A DNA stretch of 64,000 nucleotides, taken from the NCBI RefSeq assembly GCF_047948215.1, contig NC_134455.1, positions 305,368,147-305,432,146 of the forward strand. Direction: 5' to 3'. Origin of the DNA: Lycorma delicatula (Eukaryota > Arthropoda > Insecta > Hemiptera > Fulgoridae). Below are positions 23,690 to 35,814 of the stretch, one piece after another. The position numbers were made by a program, and so were the translations under genes. Every line of letters begins with the position of its first letter. Position 1 is the stretch's first letter. The notes below the pieces were generated by a model. It did no database searches. It was not told the DNA's origin and worked only from the letters and a program-made list of their open reading frames with translations.

Positions 23690-24075
23690 CCAAAGCGGTG
23701 GCATGATTTGTCCTAACGGTATCCAAGCTATCTTACTCTGAATCTGCGGCTATGCCAAACCGGCTAGCCGCAGTGTCACGAACAGGTGAACTGATGGTGC
23801 AGTGCGGTGGAAGAAGGAACAAAGCGGGGACCGATAATACTGGGGGGTCGCGGGGATTCTTATAACTCGTAGCATGTCGGCAGACAGCAGCGGCGGCGGC
23901 GGCAGCGTTGGCAGCGACTGCACTGGTAGAGGCCGACTAGCTCGGTTCTCATTAAAACCGATTATTCATGCCCGGCTAGGTGACACGAGATTTCTAATTG
24001 CTCCCCTCAGAAGCTCCATTGTTCCTTCTGACTTCATTTACATTGAATGGACCGACAGGAATTATTGTCTCTAAT
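23690..24075. other. GC-rich island with a small open frame
   Basis: This is one of the longest GC-rich blocks in the window. On the plus strand an ATG at 23874 with an A at -3 opens a 66-codon frame beginning MSADSSGGGGSVGSDCTGRG, with a (GGC)n run, ending at a stop at 24074. A GT within ACTGGTAGAG could serve as a donor. It may be a 5' exon or promoter region of an unseen plus-strand gene, an upstream exon or UTR of the zinc-finger gene on the minus strand, or an enhancer. No family is recognisable. Confidence 0.35.
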
Positions 24076-24967
24076 ACTGTTAACTATTACTTCTGATAAT
24101 TGCAATCGGTGACATTGCTTACGTTATAATATACGACTCGACGACTCCTTTCACCAAGTGTGTATTACTAAAAGCACACGCATTAAATTTTCATACTTTA
24201 GCATAATTATTATTCTATAAATATTATTATAATTATTAAATTCCGAGTAACTAAACAAAACTCTCTATTATTAAAATTTACAAATAATTAATAATTAAAG
24301 TAGATAATTACCAACAATTAGCATATTAAAATTGGAAAAGGAATAAATATTGCAAACACTTTTTAAAAGAATTATTTTAAAAACGTTTAAAGAGAAATGT
24401 TCAAAAAAGTAATCTAATGCAGAGGTTTTAGGAATTTTTTAAATTTAGAATTTCAACGATAATTTTTACGTTAAAACGTACAATTCAATAATTTTGATTT
24501 CTATCCGTTTCTATTCGTCGTAAAATTAATGTTTTTGTGATGACCTCTTTATTAATCTTTTTATACTTTATTACACATATCTCGTAACTTAATTTTCATA
24601 AGATTAATATTTACTAAAAAGAAATAACAATAAAATACACTATCAAAAAAAGTGTCTTATTTACTCAGAAAATTGTGATAATTAATAATTAATTAACTTT
24701 GATTTTCATACTTCTAAATTAAAAAAAAAAATTTGAAGTAGCCAACTTGTAAAATTTCTAAATATATTTTGTATTTAAATAAAATTATTAAAATTTATTG
24801 ATTACAGAATTGTTGTAGGTACATTTAACATTTTAAGATTGATGAACGATTACTTGAGAACGATTTTTATATACATTAAACGAATGATTTAATGTTTGCG
24901 ACAAAAAAATATAATACAGTCGTAATTTTCTAACCAAAAGATTAGTTTTCAAAAAAAAAAATTATCA
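24076..24967. other. AT-rich non-coding stretch
   Basis: No supported feature. Confidence 0.4.
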
Positions 24968-25107
24968 TGACGGATATCGACTGCTTTGGTCATTTTGCCC
25001 TATGAGAATGGAAATTTGTAGAGTATGAATAATGCCTGACCGGGATTTGAAACCAGGATCTCTGTATGAAAGGCCGAGACGCTACCACTTCGCTACAAAG
25101 ATCGGCA
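24968..25107 (-). mobile_element. tRNA-derived SINE, family B
   Basis: On the minus strand: GATCTTTGTAGCGAAGTGGT, GCGTCTCGGCCTTTCATACA, the B box GGTTTCAAATCCCGG, then TCAGGCAT. The head is almost intact. Confidence 0.8.
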
Positions 25108-25109
25108 GT

Positions 25110-25310
25110 TATTGATAAATTATAATATAAAACGTAAAATCTTGATCTAAATTATAACTTTATTCTCTATTTTCCAATGGTTTCTTAAATTTGTGAATGA
25201 ATGCATTACGTTTATGAATTAGTAATAAGATGAAATTGAACATGGTATAAAAACAAAATACCAAAACCTAACCGGGATTTGAACCAGGAGCCTTTGCTAA
25301 AATTATTATT
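25110..25310 (-). mobile_element. SINE-like repeat, family C, copy 1
   Basis: A B-box-like GGTTCAAATCCCGGTTAGG (minus strand) is followed by GTTTTGGTATTTTGTTTTTA and a body ending in AAAATAGAGAATAAAG. About 190 bp of this recurs at 26010-26225 in the same orientation. Confidence 0.62.
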
Positions 25311-26009
25311 ATCTTACAAATAAACACACAGACGTACTATGCTGAATAGAAATGACTAAGCATAAGTATCATTTTTATTTACACTTTGGAATATCAGAAG
25401 CGTCGACAAATACTGTTGTTAATGATTATGGAAAATACTCAATTGAGATTATTTCAAAACTTGATCATGTGCAGTACTTAAAGTTGTTTAAGCAAATAAT
25501 ATTACTTTTGCTTATAATTGATGCGTTTTATTATTAGAACTGACTTTTTTTTCCTATAAAGGCTGAAATATTTTTATTTATAACGAATAATTTTTTAAAG
25601 ATTAATAATTTGAATTTTACAACTATATAAAATAAAAAATTATTTTGGAATATTATTTTAAGCCATTAGGATTTTCAGTATTCTATTTTTTCAAATTTTT
25701 GTGAATAATAAGGAATACATATCTTATAGATTATTAGTATGTTATTTTTTTCTCTTTTCAAAAAATAAAATTTTGAAGATGAAATTTACAGAAGAGATAA
25801 ATAATTAGTGATAAAGTCATTTTACTCTAATTTATAAATCAAAATTACAAATTCTGAACAAAAAAAGAGAACTAGTATCTATACGATGAAAATTTCGTTG
25901 AGTTCAGGTATCGTGTGATGCAAATACGATTTATAAACTTTAAAAAAAAATTGCAGTATTTTTTAAAAATAGGCAAATTGAAAACTACTATTGAGAATTG
26001 GAGATAATA
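25311..26009. other. AT-rich non-coding stretch
   Basis: No supported gene. The 61-codon frame at 25352-25537 shows no family signature. Confidence 0.4.
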
Positions 26010-26225
26010 AAATTATTAATGATAAATTATAATACGTAAAATCTTGATTCATTTATAACTTATGTATATTATCTATTTTCCGATGCTTTTTTAAAACTGT
26101 GAATGAATGTATTACATTAATGAATTAATAACGATGAAATTCATCAAGGTATAAAAACAAAATACCAAAACGTACCTGAAATTTGAACCAGGAGCCTTTG
26201 GTAAAATAGCCGATTCTTCAAATAA
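26010..26225 (-). mobile_element. SINE-like repeat, family C, copy 2
   Basis: It aligns along its length with 25110-25310, sharing AATTATAATA, CGTAAAATCTTGAT, GTGAATGAATG, GTATAAAAACAAAATACCAA and TTTGAACCAGGAGCCTTTG (plus-strand readings). Confidence 0.62.
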
Positions 26226-27406
26226 TTGAACTACTAAAATTACTAAATAATTTATTTTTAGTTTAAGATAATTTAAAAAAATAAATACTTTTAAAGAAGA
26301 CAGTAGAATTTCATTATGTTACGCAATTTTTAACATTTTATATTATATTATAATGACTACTTATAAGAAAAGAAAAAAAACCTCCAAACAGGTATCAGAA
26401 CATATCATTTATGTAGACATCCGATCTGATTATAAAAATCACCTTGTATTTTGAGGAGAAGAAACCTGAGGGCTTCTTTTCTGTATAGAAGAAACCTGAA
26501 GCCTCAGCGAAGTTGAAAGAGTAGCGACTAAGAAATCTACTGAAAAAGATCAAGGTGAAGAAGTGAAGAAAAAACTGCTTGTACTGTAATTACATTTTTC
26601 CGTATAAGTAAAATATAATAATTATTAAAAAAAGCACAACAATAAAAGAGCCTACTATTACATTCAAAATAACACACAGCTTATAAATTAATTCCTGAAT
26701 AATTTTTTTTCTATAAAAAACGCTTCTAAACTAACAGGTATATATATTTATTATACCATTTTACTTACTGTTTCTAAGCATAACCTAATCTTCTTAATAA
26801 CATTTAGCCATGTCATATATTAATATAATATAAACGAAGAACTTATTTCTTTATTCTGACATTCAGTTTAACTATATTAACATAAATTCGGATTATTTTT
26901 ACTTATTTTTATTCTAATACCCACTGAACTATGAAAAGAAGCATATTTCGTAATATATTTATCCTTACTTATAAAATAACTTGATACTCTATAATACCGG
27001 TTGTGAGACATTAATAAAAATTATATAAATGTATAATCATTTCAAATTTTTATTTTAGTAGTGATTTTCCAGTAGTAAATTAAAATAAGTAAACGATATA
27101 TACATAAATATGGATTAAAAAACATCTAAAAAAGTTTTAAAATAAAGAAATTTGAATCAATTCAGTAAATCATTATGGTTTTTTCAATAATGAAAACAAT
27201 TATTGGGTAAACCGAAGTAATTCAGTTAAGGTAAGGGGGAACCCCAAAGATTCTCATAAAATCAACACTTTTTTTCGTTAAAATATAAAATTTTTAAACA
27301 TATTACAACCTTAAAATATTAAAAACACAATTTTAAATATAAAATTTCACTCATTACTTTATGCTATAAATACCAGATATTTTCTGTTTTCTCTATTTTT
27401 TCTTTC
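26226..27406. other. AT-rich non-coding stretch
   Basis: No supported feature. Confidence 0.4.
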
Positions 27407-27905
27407 TTGGTTTTTCCATTTTCATTTGAATTTTTTGCTCCATTGGATTTTACACAACCAAACAGGAAGGAGAAATTTACAACTACAAAAATTCATTACC
27501 ATCCGCTACGAAAAGTTATAAAACCAGTGTTTACAAATCTAGCTGGTCCAAAGCTGTTGTGTAACTGTTTGCATAGACAAACGCAAATACCAAATCAGGC
27601 ATTCAGTGCTGTCATTTGGAGTAAACTACCTAAAACTACATTTGTTAAAATTGATGTATTTAGTACAGATGTACTAAATTTACATATATCAATGGATGTA
27701 TGGAAAGAGGAAATGTTCTTAAACAGTTTGGTATTAAATTAGCTTTCAACACTGGAAAACTGTTAAAGGAAATTATGCTTTAAGAAATTAAAGTAAAATA
27801 ATTAAAATTTATTAAAAGAACTTAGAAAAGGGGTTAGAAACGGAAGATAGAAGATGAAGAAAAGCAAGATCCAGATGATCCTGACTACTGAGCTGGTATG
27901 CATTA
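27407..27905 (+). pseudogene. Mutator-like transposase, C-terminal remnant
   Basis: Residues after about 20 of a 111-codon frame (27407-27742) read HPLRKVIKPVFTNLAGPKLL, then NCLHRQTQIPNQAF and VIWSKLPKTTFVKID. This follows the C-terminal block of animal Mutator-like transposases (HP.P..V..AI.P.F.DLA.P.LL..CLHG.TQN.NES....IW.R.PK..FV). After a frameshift, another frame continues VLKQFGIKLAFNTGKLL and, further on, DDPDY, a stop and AGMH, the family's usual acidic DPDYxAG ending. The catalytic core is missing and the first 20 residues do not fit, so this is a truncated, frameshifted fossil. Confidence 0.68.
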
Positions 27906-27959
27906 ATAAGGATATATTTTCCCTTAAATCTCCGAAAATTCAATTCTAACTATAATAGT

Positions 27960-28960
27960 AAAATATTATTGTACAAGATCTGCTGGAATTGCATCGTATT
28001 CAAATGATACGGCGATTTAAGCAGTTGACGATTTCCGGATTGTAGCTCAGTGAAGTTTCAGCTGGCGTTGGATGCAATCAGTGGCTGCAGAAGTGGAAGA
28101 TTAAAGTCAATCCCATGACATTTTAACAACGTTACCTTTGCGATTGAAAAAGGAGACCGCTTTTCAGTTTACTTGGATAACGTTGAATTCTACATATAAC
28201 TAGTGTGAAGTACCTTGGCTTACACCTAGATCGACATTTGACGTGGAAAGGTCATGTATTTGAGAAGAAGCAGATTGACCAGAAATTCAATCGTATACAT
28301 CGGCTAATGGGTAAGGGTTCCCAATCGTCTCTAACAAAGTCCTTTGATATAAAACTTTCTTGAAACCGATATGGATGTATGGGATTCAGCTTTGAGGGAC
28401 GACTTGTGATAGTAATATTAATGCGATCTAAAGGTCACAAAACAAGATATGAGGAATGTGACCCAGCGGTTCGTCAGGAATTCTGAAATACATGAATAAT
28501 TGGGGATCCCGTATTGGCGGGATGAAAGTGACCGTTTCAGTTCAAAATACATGGTTAAACTAAACAGACATGTAAAACCCTTGCTTTGAACCTGCTAGAC
28601 AATGGTAATGACATTAGTTGCTTGAAAAGGGTTTATGTGCTTTCCCTTATTGATGGCCATTGAAAGTACTCAATTTTGATGTTTTTTTCTGGTATCATTT
28701 CTTGTTACGATTTTCTTTTTTTTATAAATTTTTATTTACAATTCTTTTTAACGCTATTGCTGTTTATTATTGTTTAAAGATGTTTTCATTCTTTCATTTA
28801 TCTACCGGTGTTTGTCTTCTATTTGATTAAAACATTTTGTCCGTAGATTGGACAAGTTGTAGAATCCAGAGGTGATAGTTGAACTTACTTACGACCGCTA
28901 GTGGTTTCGTCTGAAGAAGCCGATTGTTAATTTTTGTTTCACAGCAAAAAAGTTTAATTT
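27960..28960 (+). pseudogene. Jockey-like LINE, fragment from the RT active site to the 3' end
   Basis: It starts at the reverse-transcriptase catalytic region as YSNDTAI (normally YADDTAI), then WMQSVAAEVED. In shifting frames it continues YLGLHLDRHLTWKGHVF, QKFNRIHRLMGKGSQSSLT, RYGCMG and KYMVKLNRHV, ending LALNLLDNGNDI and LKRVYVLSLIDGH. Several stops and frameshifts break it. The 3'UTR runs to about 28960 and ends with a tail (ACTTACTTAC...GAAGAAGCCGATTGTTA) related to that of the 43-45 kb element. The 5' part was lost, as is usual for target-primed reverse transcription. Confidence 0.8.
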
Positions 28961-29569
28961 TTCAAAAACTACTAGTCACGGGTAAATGAAATTTATTCCT
29001 ATACTATGATATAATCATTGATATTTTTTAATGCTCATAGGTTTAAAAATAAGTTTTTTGTTTATCTTCATAGTTGCAAAAATGTCATCGTTTTTTAAAA
29101 AATCATTTTTTAAAAAACATAAATTTATTCTTCAGTAAATTTAAAAAAAAATTCCCATAAATGGTACAAAACTAGACGTTTAAAATAGTGAATTTTTTTC
29201 TTTGTATGATTTACCATTTTTAATGCTCCTTAATAAGGAAAAAAATACGTTGTCAAGAAATGTGGTATCACATTTCCTTAAACTGGATCACGTTCAGAGT
29301 ATTTAACTTTACGCCTATTGAGACAATAAACCAAACTAATATTATTAAAGGCAAGAGCATTAAATTTAATAGATTTACCCATATGCTTATACTTTACCAT
29401 ATGATTCGTTTTTGCTTACCACTTCACCAGTTCGGAATTGTTTTCAGTAAATATATTAGTTGTGATTTTTTCTCTTCCATTTTTTTTTCTTTTTAAAGAT
29501 GATTAATAAAAGCTTTATGTTTAGGTATGGAAATACGGAAAATAAACTATTTTTTAGCGTATGAAAAAT
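28961..29569. other. AT-rich non-coding stretch
   Basis: No supported feature. Confidence 0.4.
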
Positions 29570-29655
29570 GTTTTTTGATCGGATTCGAACCCGGGACTTT
29601 CCGTACGAATTGGCTGATATGCTAATTTTCTGTCATGGTGGTCACTTATATAAGG
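29570..29655 (-). mobile_element. tRNA-like SINE head
   Basis: On the minus strand, a B box GGGTTCGAATCCGATC follows a head passing through CATATCAGCCAATTCGTACG. Its body does not match families A-C closely. Confidence 0.5.
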
Positions 29656-31800
29656 CTGAATGTAGTAGTTATTCAAATTTAGATGTATATGTATTTTTTT
29701 TTAAACTGATTAATTTTTTAATTATGTTATAGAAATTACTAGTTTATATGTATAAAAATAACACTACATCGTTAGTTTAGAGAAAAATCCAGTTTCAGAG
29801 TTAATTTTTTTCTTAATAATATTAATCGTCAATAATGTTTTTTCCTTGATCTCGAATAATTTTATTAATCTTATATGACGAAAATTTCTCACTGGTAGTT
29901 CTAATCATTTATTAGAATGGCAGTGCTAGTCTAAATAGTGAAAAACGATATTTTTTGCACGCTGCTAATGAATATAAATACTTTACGTTTTTTATTCTTA
30001 AGAGAAGAAACTTCTTGCGGATACTTTTTTGTACAAATTTTATCGAAGAAAATAAGTAAATATTAATGTTTTTGAAGGAAGAGTCTAAAGACCAATTATC
30101 ACGACTATAAACACCTTCGCTTCCTGTAATATAGAATTTTCATAAAAAAAAACCTTTTCTCTTTCATAATATTATCGACGGAGTTTCCCAAAATCCATTC
30201 TTAATGGGTACTCTTTTTGTAAAACACAATGCATTTTCAAAATTCCCCATCTATATTAAGTAGTCCGAGATGCACGTCTATGAGTCAGTCGACACTTTGT
30301 TTTATACATAAATAGATTATTAAGCGAAAAGTTTTAAACATGTTAATACAAATAAATTAAATCCCTAACTATTACTGAATTAAATAGTTGTTACTTCATT
30401 ATGGTGCATAAATATCTAAAAAATAAAAATACCCTCATGAACTTTTCACTTTTTTATTTTTATTATTTTTTGCTTTTAAGATAATCAAAACATTACAAAT
30501 ACTGTATTTTAAAACAAACAGGCTTTGTTAAGATTAAATATTAATATAAATTTATATAAAGAATGCTTAGTCCTAAATTATGTTTAAGGACATCAATGTA
30601 ATGAAATAAGAACTTCTGAATATAAATAAATATTTTTATAACTATAATAATGAATTCGAATCGCTACATAATTGTATTTATAATGTAAGGAAGAACAATT
30701 ATAATAATCTCAGCTATTATCTATTTAATTTTACAGGTATTAGAAGACGGCTAATCTCTTTGAATCGAATTTTTATATTAATCCTTTACCTTAAATGATC
30801 ATAATAAAAATAATTTTAAACCAATTATCCTTGACTGCATTAAGGAAAACGGTTTTCTTCAATCTGATTTCATATAAATTTAGTTAAATCATAATTTTTC
30901 TTATTTACCTTTTGTAGTATGTAATTATTTTAATCTGTTGCTGTAATTAATACTGTTGTAATCTTAAACTAGAAAAATCTTATTTACGACTATAACCAAC
31001 AGGTTTTCTTTTGTTAGTTGTTGCATAGTTCTCCTTTTGTACATTTTCTAATTTAATGATTTTTTTTAAATTTATAATTATGTAATGATAATCTGTTAAC
31101 CATCAATTACGGCAAATAATTAAATCTAATTTCATGATAATGAAATAAATTACTATATTAGATTTTACATAATCTAATCATTATGTTTATTAATTTTAAA
31201 ATTTGTTGGGCTAGTATAAAATTATAAATTTTTAGTACTAATTATAACAATGAAATAATGTCAGAAACAAAAATGGAATTGATTTTTGATGATTTTCCTG
31301 ATAGTTAATTTGTTCAAGGTTATCATAAAAAAGAAAAAAAAAAACTAAAGGATCTATTTTTAGTAAATTCAAATAATAAAAAAAAATTATTAATAATAAT
31401 AATAATAATATAGTTCTAATCATCATTAGTTTTTAATTTTTTTTGCAATTTTTATGTCATATAAAAAAAAAAATACGATAGATTTGAAATAATATAGAAT
31501 GTATCAGACATAAGATTTCTAAACTTAGGTACAAATCTGTAAATTAAAACAATATTAATTAATATTGTTTTATAAGAGCAGAGTCAGAAATTTGTTGTCT
31601 TATTTCATTAATATATTTTATTCAGAAATATATGCAGGTCAAATTTAAAACTTGAAATTTCAATGGTGTCTTTAACTGGTGAAAATAATATTTTACTAAT
31701 TTAAACGAAAAAATTACATTTTATCAATATGAAAAATGCTTTTCCATAACTCACGAATTATTATTTCGTCTTATAATTTTTTTCCTTTTGGTTTTTCTTA
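29656..31800. other. AT-rich non-coding stretch
   Basis: Contains a 28-bp perfect AT palindrome at 31545-31572 and a short (TAA)n run near 31391-31411. No gene supported. Confidence 0.45.
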
Positions 31801-31803
31801 AGC

Positions 31804-32215
31804 AGAAACTGAGATAGAATTTACAACACAACAAGAAAAAGAAAGTTACAATTTTACGGCCATTTGTACAGAATGGATCCACAAAGACTTACAAAAGAAA
31901 TCTTTGATAGATTTAACGAAGCAAAAGCTTAACTTACATGGTCCTCGGAAGTCTATAAAGACATTAAAAAATTAAACGTAAACCAAAACACAGTACAAGA
32001 CCGCGATCAATTTAGAAAACTTATAAAAAACGGTAGACTCCCAGAAAAAGCTACAAGATGAGGCATAAAATGGATTGAAGGAAGAAAACGAGAACAAAGT
32101 CATAGAATGAGAGAATACTGGAAGAATAAAAAGAATAATTCTCTTAGACTTTATATGGTCCCTATAAAAAAAAATCAGAAAACGAAAAATTATTTAAGAT
32201 AAAAAGAGTTACTCT
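31804..32215 (+). pseudogene. RTE-like LINE, C-terminal fragment
   Basis: One frame from 31834 to a TAA at 32200 has two internal stops. It reads RKRKLQFYGHLYRMDPQRLT, then KEIFDRFNEAKA, later EVYKDIKKLNVNQNTVQDRD, QFRKLIKNG and, after the TGA, GIKWIEGRKREQSHRMREYW and KNKKN. FYGHLYRMDxxRLTKxIFD and the downstream DREKFRKxI pattern belong to the C-terminal part of insect RTE-type endonuclease/reverse-transcriptase proteins. The enzymatic domains are not present here. Confidence 0.66.
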
Positions 32216-33809
32216 TATAAACAGATGTTTAATAATATAAAATAGATAACTTTAAATAAACAACAATTTAATTAAAAACATTTTTTAAACGTAATGTTTT
32301 TTATGTAAAAATCCTATTTCTTAGACTAATAGAACAAACACGAAATATTAATATAAGTGGTAACTAGGAATCATATTTCTAAGAAGTCCATAATGTGAGA
32401 ATAAATTTTCAAAAAATTTTGGTATTAATGCTTAAATATTTTACCTATTCTATCCATCGATTCTTCAAAATCAATATATTGAAAATATGAAAAATATAAA
32501 CCCAGATTTTACCAAAATTTGTTGGTATGAATTACGAATTTGTAATTTTTATTTTATAAAATAATTACAGAACTAAAATTTTTATGAAACTAAAACTCCG
32601 TTTACAAATTTAGAACAATTTGATTCATATATTTTTAAATTTATAAACGAAAATATATAAACAGTAAATAGTTATAATATTTATACTTTAGTTACAAAAA
32701 ATAGCTAGAAATTTATTTTGATTTATTTTAAGCAAATGAATAAACTGTTTTACTTAAATAATAAATATTTGTATCGATCAGCTATCAACCCCATCTCTGC
32801 AGATAGACAACCTTTAAAATTTCTAACAAATTGAACGGAAATTAAATAATTATATTACGTGCGTAAACATATAGATCAGCAACTTATTGCTGATGTTGGA
32901 GAAAGACGTTTGAATCAACACTTATGATTTATTTAATAGAACTAAATTGTAGTCTAATATTAATCTCATGTATATAAGCCTTGCAATAATTTCTGGTAAT
33001 TTGTTGTAATTAATACTAATTATTCATTTATCAGTATCATTTAAAAAAATATTCATAACAAACCAATAAAAAATAACTACATTATTGTATTACACATACA
33101 ATTTATTCAAATGAAATTTTTTGAAATATTTTCGATGGATAAAATTTTAATAAGAAAAACGAGTAAATATTAAATTCAGCATCGAATGAGTATTTGAATT
33201 TTTACAAACATTTACCATTTTGAGAATTAGAATATTTGAAATATAATGATCTATTCTTAAATAAAAGATTTCTCTTTGTCTAAATGACACTATGAGGAAA
33301 ATTATATGGCCGTTTTATTGTCAAAATTGGCCACAAACTTTTTTTTATAAAATTTCCTAAAATTAATAAAAAAATAAGAAAAGGTCATTTAAAAGACACT
33401 TTCTGTAATGTACGATAAAATAGTTTCGCAGGACCAAAATGATCTTTACAAATTTCATTCTACTATTTTTATCGTATGGAATTTATAGTCTTCAAATTGT
33501 CATTACCGTAGTAAACAAATAAATAAAAATAAATAATATTTACATTTTTTTCAGTTTTTTTTATATGAAAATGAGAAAACAGGTTTCTTTAATCAAAGAA
33601 GAAATCTACTAAAACAAATTCATTTATTTATTGTATATTTTGAGATATTTTATTAAATCCTTAAATTTTTCTAAGAAATCAAAATACATATTGTATACAT
33701 ACATTTAATGTACATAATACATTATTTTGTTTTAAATACAGATTCTTGACATAAATTAAAGAAAAAAATATCGTCAGATAATATTTTATAAGATAGTGAC
33801 AATTTAGAT
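32216..33809. other. AT-rich non-coding stretch
   Basis: No supported feature. Confidence 0.4.
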
Positions 33810-33990
33810 CCGGCCATTTTTCCTGGTTATCAGGACGAGAGGACAAGGTCTTTCATGAATATTAAGTACCCCATTCATTGTTGTTACGAAGTGGCAGGAG
33901 GGGGAGAATGCATGACACTGACAAGGAAGCCCCCCGTAGCGTAAGGTTATCCAATTAGCATACCAGTGTGTTCATCTTGTAGGCCCCACA
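33810..33990. other. GC-richer patch
   Basis: About 180 bp with GGCAGGAGGGGGAGAATGCA and a CCCCCCGTAGCGTAAGG segment resembling a decayed tRNA-like A box. A related CCCGGTAACGTAAGG occurs near 53231. It is possibly an old SINE. Confidence 0.3.
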
Positions 33991-34800
33991 ATTAATGTGA
34001 TTGTTTGTCATACATCTTTGCTACTGCTGTATTTCGACTTATATACCGGCTGCAACCACTCTTTCTTCAAATGCATATTCATCTCGATTTATGCGATTAT
34101 GCTATATCGTATTACATAAAAATTATTGTTATTTTTTTTCAGGATGCTTCTCTTATGTTAATACCAAAATTTATTATTATTACTCTATACACAAATCACT
34201 TTTTTTATTTACTTACGTGATCTTTTATGCTTGATTTAGTTTATTTTTACATGTATTATCGTGAAATTCCTGATGGCAATGAATTTATCTAATAACTATA
34301 AAACAGTAATCTAAGATCACTCATTAACTTTTTTTCCGTATTTTTATTACTTTCTTTTAATAATTTAACTTACGCATACAGGCATAACAATGCAAACGGT
34401 ACGTAAACGAAATCATCATCATTTTATCATCGTTAATCTAATGACTTATATCAAACAACTTTGCATATATCTATATACTGTATTAAACAAGCAAGACTCA
34501 ATTTCATTATCCGGATGACATGCACTACTTGAATTCTAGATTGGATATATAATCCTTAGATATTCAATCCAAATACTGTTGTTATTAACCTCTGTAATGT
34601 CCATTCTATTGAGAATATAAATATCTTTCTTAAGTTTGGAACAGGATTGTCTATTAGTGCAGTAACATTAAAGAATACATTAAACCTGAAAATAAATATT
34701 TAATTGAAACTCATTTCCCGACGTCATACAATGGCAAAATTTTACACAGCCATGTAAGCCACAATACAATATTCAGTTGTTAATATCATATATTTTTATA

Positions 34801-34873
<73 letters not shown>

Positions 34874-35689
34874 TATGTCTATGCATAATGCAAGGGTAAC
34901 ATCTTGAGGAATCAATTGATTTTGGCTGTTGAATCAGTATGAGTGGAATTAGGTGGCTGTTGCAGCTATAATTTTAATATAACTGGTGTAAATTTACCAT
35001 CTAAAATAATGTACACTAATCGCCTGATTTTGTTATAAATAAATGGTATCATTTCTTATAATTAAAACTAATTATCCAGGGTATAAAACAGAATAAAACT
35101 GCATATAAATATTTTTTGCAAAATATGATAATTTCATTTAATTATAACAAAAGTTAAAGAACAAGATGCTATCCTTAAAACATGCTTTTCTTAAAAATTA
35201 AATAAATAAATAAAAAACAAAAATTAACAGTAAAACAATCATACTAAAGAGTAAAAATTTATATATTTTAATGAAAATTACCAGTAATTTTCTTGAAAAC
35301 AAATTTATCTTTTACTTTTTAATACAAATTGTTTTGCTTTGCTTTGTTTGGTTGTTTTTTTTTTTTTTAATATCATGTTTTACAAAAGAAAAAAAATCTT
35401 ATAAAAATTAAAAAAAAAATAAACTTACAAATAAAGGAAAGAGGACGCCAATTTTTTACATTAAAAAAAAAAAATTCTTGATGTGGACATCAACATGACT
35501 TCCTTGTACGCCTACTAAATTACATTACACATTTTTAAAAGTAATAAAATTTTATTTCACTAATAATTTCTGATTTTTTTCATATTTTGTTTTTATTGTT
35601 ATTATTAAATTATTATTTATTGCAAAACGGTTTTTACAATCAGAGGTTAATAATTATTAATAAATCAATATATTTCAATAAAAATAAAA
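33991..35689. other. AT-rich stretch with a long TA microsatellite
   Basis: (TA)n at 34805-34870, about 33 units. At about 35495 the sequence GACTTCCTTGTACG matches the inverted end of the repeat at 35815-36160, so a short piece of that family lies here. No gene supported. Confidence 0.5.
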
Positions 35690-35760
35690 AATAAAAGGAG
35701 ATGGAGGCTGATTCGAACCGATGTCCCTTCCCCTTGCAACATCCAAGTATTTCATTAATT
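35690..35760 (-). mobile_element. Weak tRNA-like B-box fragment
   Basis: GATTCGAACCGATG (plus-strand reading) looks like an inverted B box; the rest is too decayed to assign. Confidence 0.3.
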
Positions 35761-35814
35761 AAAATTTTATTTCGCTTTAAATCTGGAATCAATGAAAATA
35801 AATACCACTTATGA

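Noticed and set aside
34001..34234. Two overlapping hydrophobic frames of 71-77 codons
   Set aside because: AT-rich composition noise; no start context, family or splice support.
34805..34870. Structured regulatory element in the long TA run
   Set aside because: Simple (TA)n microsatellite, common in AT-rich insect DNA.
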